The notes under the pieces are model-generated. The model had not been told where the DNA came from, did no database searches, and saw only the letters and a list, made by a program, of their open reading frames with translations. Position numbers and translations under genes: made by a program. DNA of 21,830 nucleotides, taken from NCBI GenBank assembly GCA_964568045.1, contig CAZMOL010000018.1, forward strand, positions 1 to 21,830, written 5' to 3'. Positions 16,112 to 21,830 of this stretch are shown piece after piece (the first letter of the stretch is position 1; the number at the start of each line of letters is the position of its first letter). Origin of the DNA: CAZDDA01 sp964568045 (GTDB taxonomy: Bacteria; Bipolaricaulota; Bipolaricaulia; UBA7950; UBA9294).

Positions 16112-17045
16112 ATGCGGTAATCGTCCGAATCAGCAGAGTGAGGCCGAGGCAGAGGCCACAGGCGATCGCGGGGGTACCGAGCCAACCGGACAGTACCATG
16201 AGAAGCACCCGCGTGTTGATCGTCTTTGTCCCTTTGACGAGCCCAATTCCAAGTACTGCCCCCACGACCGCCTGTGAGGCTGAGACAGGGACACCCAACA
16301 TCGCATATACGTGTAGGGTTATCGCCTCCCCGCAAATCACCGCCAGGGCGGCAAACGGGTCGAGCGAGACCAGACGGCTCCCTACAGTGCGGATCACGTT
16401 TTTACTGAAAGTAAGTATCCCCAAAGCAATTGCAGCAGCCCCAAGCAAGGCAGCAGCCACAGTCGACAGAACGCCGGCCCCTACGTAAACTCCTGTGACG
16501 TTGGCCACGTTGTTCGCGCCGAGGGAGTATGCGCAGTAGCACGTTGCCAACACGAGCCCCCATCGGACCAGTCGGTCCTGCGTAGCAAAGCGACCAATTG
16601 CTGCCGCCGGGAACGAAGTAGCCAGCTTGTAGGGCAGATAAGCGGCGATGAGTCCACCAAGAGGGGTTAGGACCCAGGAGAGGAAGATCTTATACAGGGG
16701 TTGGAGATTCACCCCTCCGCCAATCAGGCTTGCTCCGATGATCGCCCCCACCGTTGCTTGCGTACTGGAGATGGGAAGTCCCAACAGGGTCATGAGCGCG
16801 ACGGTAGTTGCTGCTGCCAACATGATGATGAAGCTGGAAAGCAGAGTCTGAGGTCCAATTGCCGCGTAAGTGACGAAGCCGCGGCTGCCGATGAAGACGG
16901 CGCCGAGGATGACAAAGATCGAGGACAGGCCTGCCGCCGTCCAGAACCGAAGCGACCGGCTCGTTACCGCCGGGCCGAACACATTGGCCGCATCGTTTGA
17001 CCCGACGGCCCAGCCCATGAATAATCCAGCGATCAGCGCCCACAT
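16110..17045 (-). CDS. pit: PiT-family inorganic phosphate transporter
   Basis: Membrane permease for phosphate (or metal-phosphate) symport. The 311-residue protein is almost wholly hydrophobic with about ten helices. It has the two PiT half-repeats, each with its signature: GSNDAANVFG near residues 15-24 and GANNVANVTG near 176-185. LPISSTQATVGAIIGASL and VPVSASQAVVGAVLGIGL are also a matched pair, showing the internal duplication. It is at the short end of the family, with no large cytoplasmic loop. The ATG at 17045 has a weak purine-rich site (GCGAGAA). No PhoU-like gene lies beside it. It converges with ppdK and diverges from the DUF2227 gene. Confidence 0.92.
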   Translation of the reverse strand: MWALIAGLFMGWAVGSNDAANVFGPAVTSRSLRFWTAAGLSSIFVILGAVFIGSRGFVTYAAIGPQTLLSSFIIMLAAATTVALMTLLGLPISSTQATVGAIIGASLIGGGVNLQPLYKIFLSWVLTPLGGLIAAYLPYKLATSFPAAAIGRFATQDRLVRWGLVLATCYCAYSLGANNVANVTGVYVGAGVLSTVAAALLGAAAIALGILTFSKNVIRTVGSRLVSLDPFAALAVICGEAITLHVYAMLGVPVSASQAVVGAVLGIGLVKGTKTINTRVLLMVLSGWLGTPAIACGLCLGLTLLIRTITA

Positions 17046-17091
17046 TTCTCGCTTCTATCTAACAATACATAGTATCTCATTACGAATATAA

Positions 17092-17120
17092 TCTATAACG
17101 TAGAAACATCCACGTGTCAA
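17092..17120 (-). promoter_or_regulatory. Putative promoter of the PiT transporter gene
   Basis: On the minus strand a perfect TTGACA (17115-17120) is followed after exactly 17 bases by TATAGA (17092-17097), in an AT-rich stretch about 45 bases upstream of the ATG. The -10 is only a 4/6 match. No Pho-box repeat is obvious. Confidence 0.5.
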
Positions 17121-17137
17121 GAAACAAGATGGGATCG

Positions 17138-17166
17138 TTGTGAAACAGCGTGTGGACCGATATATT
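17138..17166 (+). promoter_or_regulatory. Promoter of the DUF2227 gene, positioned for a leaderless mRNA
   Basis: TTGTGA (17138-17143), a 17-base spacer, and TATATT (17161-17166). The ATG of the gene begins 7 bases after the -10, where transcription would start. No Shine-Dalgarno is present. The same arrangement occurs for the next gene. Confidence 0.5.
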
Positions 17167-17172
17167 GTGGCC

Positions 17173-17655
17173 ATGCCATCGGGAAAGACTCATCTGAAGA
17201 TCGAATTGACGGTATGGGCGGCGTGTGCCGTCGGGTCTGTGTTCCTCCGGACGAAGGGCGCGCTGTCGTGGACAACAGGGGGGAGTTTTCTCTCTTCCTA
17301 TCTGTTTTCCAGCCTCTTCCTGAGTCCTGATCTCGATCTTGCGCAAAGTCGCGCTTCCCGACGGTGGGGAATCGGCCGCGTCGTGTGGTTCCCATATGCT
17401 GCGATGTGCCGCCACCGGCGGTTATCGCACCATCTTCTTTTTGGGCCCCTGACGCGCATTCTGTACCTGGGCGGGATTGTGCTTGGTCTTTTGTTCGGCC
17501 TTGCGTTTCTTACCGGGCGCTCGGTGTCCTTCTCTCGGCCATCGTGGCAGGTTGTTGCTGCAATCCTTTTCGGTCTCTATCTTCCTAACCAGATCCATAT
17601 CCTCGTCGATTGGATCTCGTCATTTCGCCGTCGGCAAGCCCGCAAGCGATTGTGA
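17173..17655 (+). CDS. DUF2227-family putative metal-binding membrane protein
   Basis: 160-residue protein beginning MPSGKTH, the hallmark start of the DUF2227 uncharacterised metal-binding family. Conserved candidate ligands are H7, D53 and D55 in SPDLDL, H81 in CRHRRLSHH, and H86/H87. The RRWGIGRVVWFPY segment also fits the family. Hydrophobic stretches at about 12-25, 38-50, 98-113 and 124-140 suggest a membrane protein with a metal site near the membrane face. The function is unknown. The open frame extends upstream to a GTG at 17140, but the family start is the ATG at 17173, which coincides with the predicted transcription start. The stop codon is part of the next gene's -35 box. Confidence 0.85.
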   Translation: MPSGKTHLKIELTVWAACAVGSVFLRTKGALSWTTGGSFLSSYLFSSLFLSPDLDLAQSRASRRWGIGRVVWFPYAAMCRHRRLSHHLLFGPLTRILYLGGIVLGLLFGLAFLTGRSVSFSRPSWQVVAAILFGLYLPNQIHILVDWISSFRRRQARKRL

Positions 17656-17678
17656 GCCCCGCGGCCACCCCCTATAAT
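17650..17678 (+). promoter_or_regulatory. Promoter of the rlpA-like gene, overlapping the end of the DUF2227 gene
   Basis: TTGTGA (17650-17655) contains the stop codon of the upstream gene. After 17 bases comes a perfect TATAAT (17673-17678). The in-frame GTG at 17686 begins 8 bases after the -10, at or next to the expected transcription start. An ATG at 17677 lies within the -10 itself and would not be transcribed from this promoter. Confidence 0.6.
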
Positions 17679-17685
17679 GATCCCC

Positions 17686-18066
17686 GTGAAAGAATGGATG
17701 CTCTATGCCATCATCTCGATCACCCTGGTTGGCCTGATCGTTCTCTATCAGGTTGCTGGGCCGTACTACGAAACAGGAATCGCCTCGTGGTATGGTCCGG
17801 GGTTCCATGGTAACCTGACAGCAAACGGCGAGGTCTACGACATGTACGGGATCAGTGCCGCTCACAAGACACTTCCGTTCGGAACGATTGTCAGGGTGGT
17901 GGAGATCGAAACCGGTAGGAGCATCGTTGTACGGATCAATGACCGCGGCCCATTTATCGAGGGACGGATCATCGATTTGTCCAAAGGGGCCGCAGAGAAG
18001 CTCGGGATTGTTGAAAAAGGGATCACCGGGGTGGGGCTGCGGATCCTGCAGAGGCCTACAGGCTAG
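17686..18066 (+). CDS. rlpA: RlpA-like double-psi beta-barrel protein
   Basis: Septal-ring lytic transglycosylase family protein that cleaves peptidoglycan glycan strands, or binds them, outside the membrane. From the GTG at 17686 it has 126 residues: a single membrane anchor (about 5-23), then one RlpA double-psi beta-barrel domain. Motifs are G31-IASWYG-37, AAHKTLPFGT with H60, NDRGPF with the catalytic-type D86, and DLSKGAAEKLG. There is no lipobox cysteine and no SPOR domain, so it is a minimal anchored form. Starts at 17677 (within the -10) and 17698 (ATG, weak AAAGAA in front) are alternatives. Its TAG stop overlaps the stop of a doubtful minus-strand frame. Confidence 0.88.
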   Translation: MKEWMLYAIISITLVGLIVLYQVAGPYYETGIASWYGPGFHGNLTANGEVYDMYGISAAHKTLPFGTIVRVVEIETGRSIVVRINDRGPFIEGRIIDLSKGAAEKLGIVEKGITGVGLRILQRPTG

Positions 18067-18397
18067 CTGGACACGGTTTGCTGCGAGCGGCTATCCTCGA
18101 TCGAGAAAGTATCTCCAACGACTGCACCGGTTGTGTTCCACATGCGGTATTCATGTGCACCCTCAGTGCCGCGGCACTTCCAATAGGCCCGACTGCACGC
18201 GCGGTAGTAGATGCATTGGCGTGTTGTATACTCTTTTGCGGATGAACAAAGCCTGGTCTTTCGGGCTGCTGTCACGTCCTTTGTTCTACGTGTCGGCATC
18301 CTGGCCCAGAGGAGAGGTGAGTATGAGTCTATAGGTTTGCAAGGCAGCGGTGAAACGGGAGAATATATCGTGCGATCACAAGGGAGTGGTATTGGAC
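18067..18397. other. 331-bp spacer with palindromes, no confident gene
   Basis: No convincing gene or tRNA on either strand. It contains a 6-bp hairpin CACATG (18139-18144) / CATGTG (18152-18157) and a perfect 14-bp palindrome AGTGCCGCGGCACT (18165-18178). A lone -10-like TATACT at 18227-18232 lacks a matching -35 and could serve efp. A 78-codon minus-strand frame (18299 to 18063) carries several Cys residues and ends in a CTAG overlap with the rlpA stop. It has no ribosome site and no family match that I recognise. Confidence 0.5.
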
Positions 18398-18958
18398 ATG
18401 GGACTATCAGTTAGTGACATGCGTAGGGGGATGGTCATCCTCTACGACGGCGAACTGTATGAGGTTGCCGAGTACGAACACTCCAAGCGTGGTCGGGGTG
18501 GGGCGATTGCCCGCACGAGGCTGCGTCACCTCAAGACCGGGCGAGTCACCTCGACGACATTCAAGGGGGCGGAGAACACCGAATCGGTTTTTATGGAATC
18601 CCGTCCACTTCAATACCTCTACAAGGATGGGGACGCCTTTGTTTTCATGGATTCTGATCATTTTGACCAGTTTCCTCTTTCGAAGGAGCTTCTCGGTGAA
18701 CAGGTGGCGTATATTGTGGAGGGGGTCACCGTGATCGGCTACTACTACAAAGATGAGCTGGTCAAGGTAGAGCTTCCGAACTTTGTCGAGCTGAGAGTAG
18801 TGCAGACAGAACCTGGTATACGTGGAGATACAGTCTCCAACGTCGAAAAGCCGGCCACGCTGGAGAGCGGCGCAGTGGTCCAGGTTCCGTTGTTTGTGAA
18901 GGAAGGAGATCTGCTGAAAGTGGATACACGGAGTGGAAAGTACGTGGAGCGATTGTAA
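18398..18958 (+). CDS. efp: Elongation factor P
   Basis: Binds beside the P-site tRNA and rescues ribosomes stalled at polyproline. The protein has 186 residues, the normal length. The N-terminal KOW-like domain starts LSVSDMRRGM, followed by two OB domains ending in the conserved GIRGDTVSNVEKPATLESGAVVQVPLF region (split here: GIRGDT and ETGA-like LESGA blocks). The loop tip reads SKRGRGGA, so the residue that is Lys34 in E. coli is R33 here, close to the KLGRGGA tip I recall for Thermus. No modification enzyme (EpmA/B, EarP, YmfI) lies nearby. The ATG at 18398 has AGGGAGTGG upstream with long spacing. The stop TAA is part of the Shine-Dalgarno of the next gene. Confidence 0.95.
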   Translation: MGLSVSDMRRGMVILYDGELYEVAEYEHSKRGRGGAIARTRLRHLKTGRVTSTTFKGAENTESVFMESRPLQYLYKDGDAFVFMDSDHFDQFPLSKELLGEQVAYIVEGVTVIGYYYKDELVKVELPNFVELRVVQTEPGIRGDTVSNVEKPATLESGAVVQVPLFVKEGDLLKVDTRSGKYVERL

Positions 18959-18967
18959 GGAGGGAGC

Positions 18968-19357
18968 ATGGCGGAGAAGAAGGTGGAAATCGTTGATGAA
19001 GACGGCCGGATCTCCATTTCTGAGGATGTGATCGCATCGATCGCCCGCATTGCGGCAGAAAAGGTCGACGGCATCGCTCGACCCCCCGGAGGGGTCTCTG
19101 GTGGTATAAAGAGCATCTTTGGTGGGGAGGACATCGCACCCAATATCAAGACAGAGCTCAACGAGGAAGGGGTACACGTGGAGCTGAGAATCGCAGTCGA
19201 ATACGGCTACCCCGTCCACGAGGTTGCGCAGGGTATTCAGGTCAACGTGCAAAAGGATATCGAGGAGTTGGCCGGCGTGACGGTGACTGGAATCGATGTC
19301 TACGTGAAGAAAGTCGTTCCCCCGCACTCGCTTCGGGGAGCCGGCGGGGAGGAGTGA
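18968..19357 (+). CDS. Asp23/Gls24 family envelope protein, copy 1
   Basis: 129-residue soluble protein of the alkaline shock protein 23 family, which in Firmicutes forms a membrane-associated layer held by AmaP and is linked to envelope stress. The core runs from GRISISEDVIASIARIAAEKVDGI through VELRIAVEYGYPVHEVAQGIQVNVQKDIEELAGVTVTGIDVYVKKV, a standard Asp23 pattern (both shown only in part by motif: SISEDV, EYGYPV, IDVYV). The ATG at 18968 has an excellent GGAGGG site that overlaps the efp stop. The C-terminal tail is Gly- and Glu-rich. A paralogue follows 10 bases downstream, and amaP and a DUF2273 gene come after it. Confidence 0.92.
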   Translation: MAEKKVEIVDEDGRISISEDVIASIARIAAEKVDGIARPPGGVSGGIKSIFGGEDIAPNIKTELNEEGVHVELRIAVEYGYPVHEVAQGIQVNVQKDIEELAGVTVTGIDVYVKKVVPPHSLRGAGGEE

Positions 19358-19367
19358 GGAGGCCGCG

Positions 19368-19739
19368 ATGGTAGAGCAAGAGAAAGGCCGCGTCAGTATC
19401 TCCAAGGACGTGGTCACTGCAATCGCAGGGATCGCGGTCTCGGAAGTCGATGGAATCGCCAACCTACGGCCTGGGGACGGAATCTTCCGCCGTGGAGAGG
19501 GGATGAAGCGGTACGTAGAGACAGAAGTGGAGGGTGAGAACGTCAAGGTTGCAGTCCGTATTACTGTCCTGTACGGAAGTCCAATCCACAAGGTCGCCAA
19601 GCAGGTACAGACGAGGGTTAAAACGGAGATCGAGCGGATGACCGGCCTGCGCGTCAGTGGAGTGGACATCGATGTGCAACGGCTTGTGCGCTCGGAGGAA
19701 CCGATCGAAGAGGAAGACGAAACCCAGGAGGAAGGATGA
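19368..19739 (+). CDS. Asp23/Gls24 family envelope protein, copy 2
   Basis: 123-residue paralogue of the preceding gene. It shares GRVSISKDVV, EVDGIANL, VLYGSPIHKVAKQVQ and VSGVDIDVQRLV in the same order. It differs in a more basic middle (RRGEGMKRY) and a strongly acidic C-terminal tail. The pair is a tandem duplication that has diverged, so the two may be specialised partners within one envelope layer. The ATG follows GGAGGCCGCG after the first copy. Its stop overlaps the amaP start (ATGA), which indicates coupled translation with the proposed membrane anchor. Confidence 0.92.
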   Translation: MVEQEKGRVSISKDVVTAIAGIAVSEVDGIANLRPGDGIFRRGEGMKRYVETEVEGENVKVAVRITVLYGSPIHKVAKQVQTRVKTEIERMTGLRVSGVDIDVQRLVRSEEPIEEEDETQEEG

Positions 19740-20296
19740 CCTTTATTTCTCTTCTGTTGAGCACGGTGGCAGCGCTCCTTACGGGGGGACTCGGTGTGTG
19801 CTCCATCCTCGCAGGAACAGGGATCCTCTCTGTTGTTGCTGCCAAGCGTTTTCTTGAATCGGAGATTGGGACAGCGCTGTTCTTCCTGTTCGGTGCTTTG
19901 CTCCTGCTTGTGGGACTGCATTTCGTGTTGCTGATCACCCGAAGGCGATCGGTGGCGGCACGCTTCTCCCAGCAAGGAGAGTGGGGGAAGATTGAGCTTT
20001 CTGCATCCGCACTGAAGGAGTTTGTCAGCGGCATCCTGCGTGAGGAAATTGGGATCGACCGCTTTCGCGTACGCCTGCAGCACTTGGAGGATGGCATCGC
20101 GATCTTGGTGCAGACCGCACTCTCGCTGCAGGAGAAGGTGTCGGAAGTGGGCCGAGAGATCCAAGAGACGCTGGCGCGCCGCGTGGTGGAGCGTACAGGG
20201 GTCGAGGTACGCGAGGTATCCGTCCTTGTAGGCAGCATCCGCCCGCGGCGTGAAGTCCGGAAAGGTGACAAAGAAGAAACCGATGCGGATGCTTAG
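19736..20296 (+). CDS. amaP: AmaP, Asp23 membrane anchor protein
   Basis: 186-residue protein matching the alkaline shock response membrane anchor family by architecture and context. Two N-terminal membrane helices (about 4-32 and 44-67) form a hairpin. A cytoplasmic domain follows (SASALKEFVSGILREEIGI, then a region ending RTGVEVREVSVLVGSI) that itself resembles an Asp23 fold, and the tail is charged. In Staphylococcus AmaP recruits Asp23 to the membrane. The ATG at 19736 overlaps the stop of the second asp23 gene and has GGAGGAAGG just before it. The DUF2273 gene overlaps its 3' end. Confidence 0.85.
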   Translation: MTFISLLLSTVAALLTGGLGVCSILAGTGILSVVAAKRFLESEIGTALFFLFGALLLLVGLHFVLLITRRRSVAARFSQQGEWGKIELSASALKEFVSGILREEIGIDRFRVRLQHLEDGIAILVQTALSLQEKVSEVGREIQETLARRVVERTGVEVREVSVLVGSIRPRREVRKGDKEETDADA

Positions 20297-20483
20297 TGCC
20301 AGGGTTGTTGGTCTTGTTGCCGGTTTGCTCGCGGGCCTTCTGCTTGTTCTTGTTGGCTGGAAGATCTTGCTCATTCTCCTGGCCTTTGCTGCGGCGGGAT
20401 ATCTTGTTGGGGCCTATCTCGAGTCGCGGGAAGACATCCTCCGGCGCCTTCGGGATCTATCGGATCGCTTATTTCGTACCTGA
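20283..20483 (+). CDS. DUF2273 small membrane protein
   Basis: About 66 residues. Two closely spaced hydrophobic helices (ARVVGLVAGLLAGLLLVLVGW and ILLILLAFAAAGYLVGAYL, given as overlapping parts) are followed by a basic amphipathic tail EDILRRLRDLSDRLF. Size, helix pair and position next to amaP fit the DUF2273 family, which is regularly encoded with Asp23 genes in Firmicutes. Its function is unknown; a role with AmaP in anchoring Asp23 is a reasonable inference. The ATG at 20283 overlaps the end of amaP, and 20289 is an alternative. A GTG at 20250 gives a longer, less likely form. The stop overlaps nusB as TGATG. Confidence 0.75.
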   Translation: MRMLSARVVGLVAGLLAGLLLVLVGWKILLILLAFAAAGYLVGAYLESREDILRRLRDLSDRLFRT

Positions 20484-20956
20484 TGCACCGTCGCCAAGCG
20501 CGCGAATTCCTCCTTACCGCGTTGTATCAACGGGAGTTTCGCGAAGTACCGTTGCACGAGCTTCTTGCCGATCAAGATCCTGGGGATCAACTTGCGTACA
20601 TCGAGCAGGTCTTCTCTGGGATCCTCGCTCACCAGAAGGAACTCGATGAGATGATCGGTAAACGTACAGTTGGATGGCGGTTTGAGCGGCTGGCTTTCAT
20701 GGACCGCAATATCCTCCGCCTGGGCACGTATGAGCTTCTCCACCTGCCGGAAGTTCCTCCTGAAGTGGCAATCGACGAGGCGGTCGAGTTGTGCAAAAAA
20801 TACGGGACAGAGAATGCGCAAGCGTTTGTCAACGGGATTCTGGATCGGATCTGGAAGGCAACACTCGCGCCCGGAGAGGGGACCCATTCTGATGATGAAG
20901 AGGGGGCAACCAGTGAGGCGAAAGCCCAATCCGGCGATTCCGACGGTTGCGTGTAG
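20483..20956 (+). CDS. nusB: NusB, transcription antitermination factor
   Basis: All-helical RNA-binding protein that pairs with NusE (S10) on boxA RNA in rRNA antitermination. The 157-residue product starts MHRRQAREFLLTALYQREF. It contains the diagnostic RLAFMDRNILRLGTYEL and VAIDEAVELCKKYGTENAQAFVNGILD blocks (motifs DRNILRLG, IDEAVELCKKYG and FVNGILD). An acidic, probably disordered tail of about 28 residues extends beyond the usual end. The start overlaps the stop of the DUF2273 gene. The association of nusB with an Asp23-family gene is also seen in Bacillus (yqhY-nusB), so this neighbourhood is partly conserved. Confidence 0.94.
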   Translation: MHRRQAREFLLTALYQREFREVPLHELLADQDPGDQLAYIEQVFSGILAHQKELDEMIGKRTVGWRFERLAFMDRNILRLGTYELLHLPEVPPEVAIDEAVELCKKYGTENAQAFVNGILDRIWKATLAPGEGTHSDDEEGATSEAKAQSGDSDGCV

Positions 20957-21034
20957 TCTCCTCTCGGTCTTGCCGTTTTAGGGAATTGAGCGGAGCACCA
21001 ATGACACACGAGGATGGTTTGGGGGTGGGCTGCA

Positions 21035-21830
21035 ATGAGTGAATGCTACGCCGATCTTCATCTGCACACCACCGCCTCTGATGGAACCCAAGACATCTCC
21101 GAGCAGGTGGGCCGCGCCAAGAAGCTGGGTTTCTCCACGATTGCCATAACCGATCACGACACCATCGCCACTGAACTCACTGGTCGGGTGACGCAGATTG
21201 ATGGGATCGAGGTGATTACCGGCGCGGAGATCAAGGCGTTGTTTGACGGTGTCCCCGGTGAGCTTCTCGGCTACTTCGTTGCGCCCGAGTTGCCCGCGCT
21301 GCAGCAGCTCTTTGCGTTCATGAAGCAGTCGCGTGTTGAGCGGATGGCAAAGATGGTCGAGCGGTGTCGCAAGCGTGTGGGCGTAGACATTACCGCGGAC
21401 GAGGTCAGTAGAATGGCTGCGGGGAGCATCGGACGGCCTCACCTGGCCCAGCTTCTCGTCGAGAAGGGAGCGGTCCCTTCAATCCGCGAGGCGTTCAATC
21501 GATTCATTGCCAAGGGGAGGGCGTGCTATGTTCCGCTTGAAAAACCTGATTTTCGCAAGGTGATTCAAACCGTACACGATGCCGGTGGCATCACCGCGAT
21601 TGCGCATCCTTGTTTCATGCGCGTTGAGGAATGGAATGGGTTTCTACACACGGCCCGAACTGAAGGAGTGGACGGCATCGAAGTATTTTACCCGTATGAA
21701 CTTGCTGCGAGAGATCTCTGCATTTCGCCGGCGGAGCTCACCTCCTTGGCCGAGAAGCACGGTTTCCTACTCACCGGCGGCTCGGACGACCACGGTCTTG
21801 CTTCGGACAAGGAGACGCTGGGGAAAGTGA
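21035..21830 (+). CDS. PHP-domain metal-dependent phosphoesterase, 3' end outside the window
   Basis: 265 complete codons are open to the end of the window with no stop. The N-terminal PHP signature is clear: D7-LHLH-11 with TTASDGT, TDHDT at 39-43, and GAEI with E65. Later metal-site blocks are AHP with H191 and GSDDHG with D251 and H253. This order fits the YciV/RNase AM group (3',5'-nucleoside bisphosphate phosphatase or 5'-3' exonuclease on short RNA) better than DNA polymerase PHP domains or histidinol phosphatase. Probably only some 10-30 residues are missing. The ATG at 21035 is preceded by GGGGGTGGG. A 13-codon frame starting at 21001 overlaps this start. nusB ends 78 bases upstream. 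Confidence 0.85.
   Translation, partial: MSECYADLHLHTTASDGTQDISEQVGRAKKLGFSTIAITDHDTIATELTGRVTQIDGIEVITGAEIKALFDGVPGELLGYFVAPELPALQQLFAFMKQSRVERMAKMVERCRKRVGVDITADEVSRMAAGSIGRPHLAQLLVEKGAVPSIREAFNRFIAKGRACYVPLEKPDFRKVIQTVHDAGGITAIAHPCFMRVEEWNGFLHTARTEGVDGIEVFYPYELAARDLCISPAELTSLAEKHGFLLTGGSDDHGLASDKETLGKV

Noticed and set aside
17677..17679. ATG as the start of the rlpA-like gene
   Set aside because: It lies inside the perfect TATAAT box at 17673-17678, so it would not be in an mRNA made from that promoter. The GTG at 17686 fits better.
17855..18334. A 159-codon plus-strand frame running from rlpA into the spacer
   Set aside because: More than half is an out-of-frame shadow of rlpA. The remainder has no start with a ribosome site and no motif.
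18407..20374. A 655-codon open frame on the minus strand opposite efp, both asp23 genes and amaP
   Set aside because: It is antisense to five well-supported, overlapping genes. Its translation is low-complexity and rich in Arg, His, Ser and Pro, with no recognisable motif. Codon bias at high GC explains its openness.
1..21830. tRNA or rRNA genes, CRISPR arrays, transposases, phage genes or toxin-antitoxin pairs
   Set aside because: I scanned for T-loop patterns, regularly spaced repeats and recognisable proteins of these kinds and found none. Apart from the 13191-13335 element the window is ordinary core genome.

Overview
The window is about 57% GC, densely coded, and almost entirely core bacterial genes. 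Two runs of exactly 100 N mark it as a scaffold, probably metagenome-derived. The gene set points to a deep-branching, probably anaerobic and possibly thermophilic bacterium: Rnf complex, pyruvate phosphate dikinase, SpoVS, a Thermus-like EF-P with an arginine at its tip, and an Asp23/AmaP cluster next to nusB. A lineage such as Bipolaricaulota/Acetothermia is my best guess. It is an inference from gene content and not a phylogenetic result.

Layout. (1) 1-6130 (+): an extended -10 promoter, then apbE-rnfC-rnfD-rnfG-rnfE-rnfA-rnfB, a complete Rnf operon whose genes are overlapping or nearly so, with its own flavin transferase. (2) 6191-9797 (-): gyrA followed by tyrS, convergent with rnf. (3) 9798-10150: a divergent control region. 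(4) 10151-13169 (+): spoVS, argS, ftsY. (5) 13191-13335: a MITE-like inverted-repeat element. (6) 13396-16111: ppdK and its terminator. (7) 17045-16110 (-): a PiT phosphate transporter, divergent from (8) 17173-18066 (+): a DUF2227 gene and an RlpA-like gene, each with what looks like a leaderless promoter. (9) 18067-18397: a spacer without a confident gene. (10) 18398-20956 (+): efp, two asp23 paralogues, amaP, a DUF2273 gene and nusB. (11) 21035-21830 (+): a PHP-domain phosphoesterase running off the end.

How it works together. Rnf couples ferredoxin oxidation and NAD+ reduction to ion translocation, and ApbE attaches FMN to RnfD and RnfG. PPDK gives a PPi/ATP-linked route between pyruvate and PEP, which suits an energy-limited anaerobe. 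The efp to nusB cluster joins translation and transcription factors to a membrane-anchored Asp23 envelope module.

I found no convincing undescribed multi-gene system. The points most worth a second look are: a TyrRS without a normal KMSKS motif; a GyrA with unusual quinolone-pocket residues; two consecutive genes with matching promoters positioned for leaderless mRNAs; the inverted-repeat element at 13191-13335; a spacer with a perfect 14-bp palindrome; and two false scaffold gaps that artificially break argS and lengthen rnfB.
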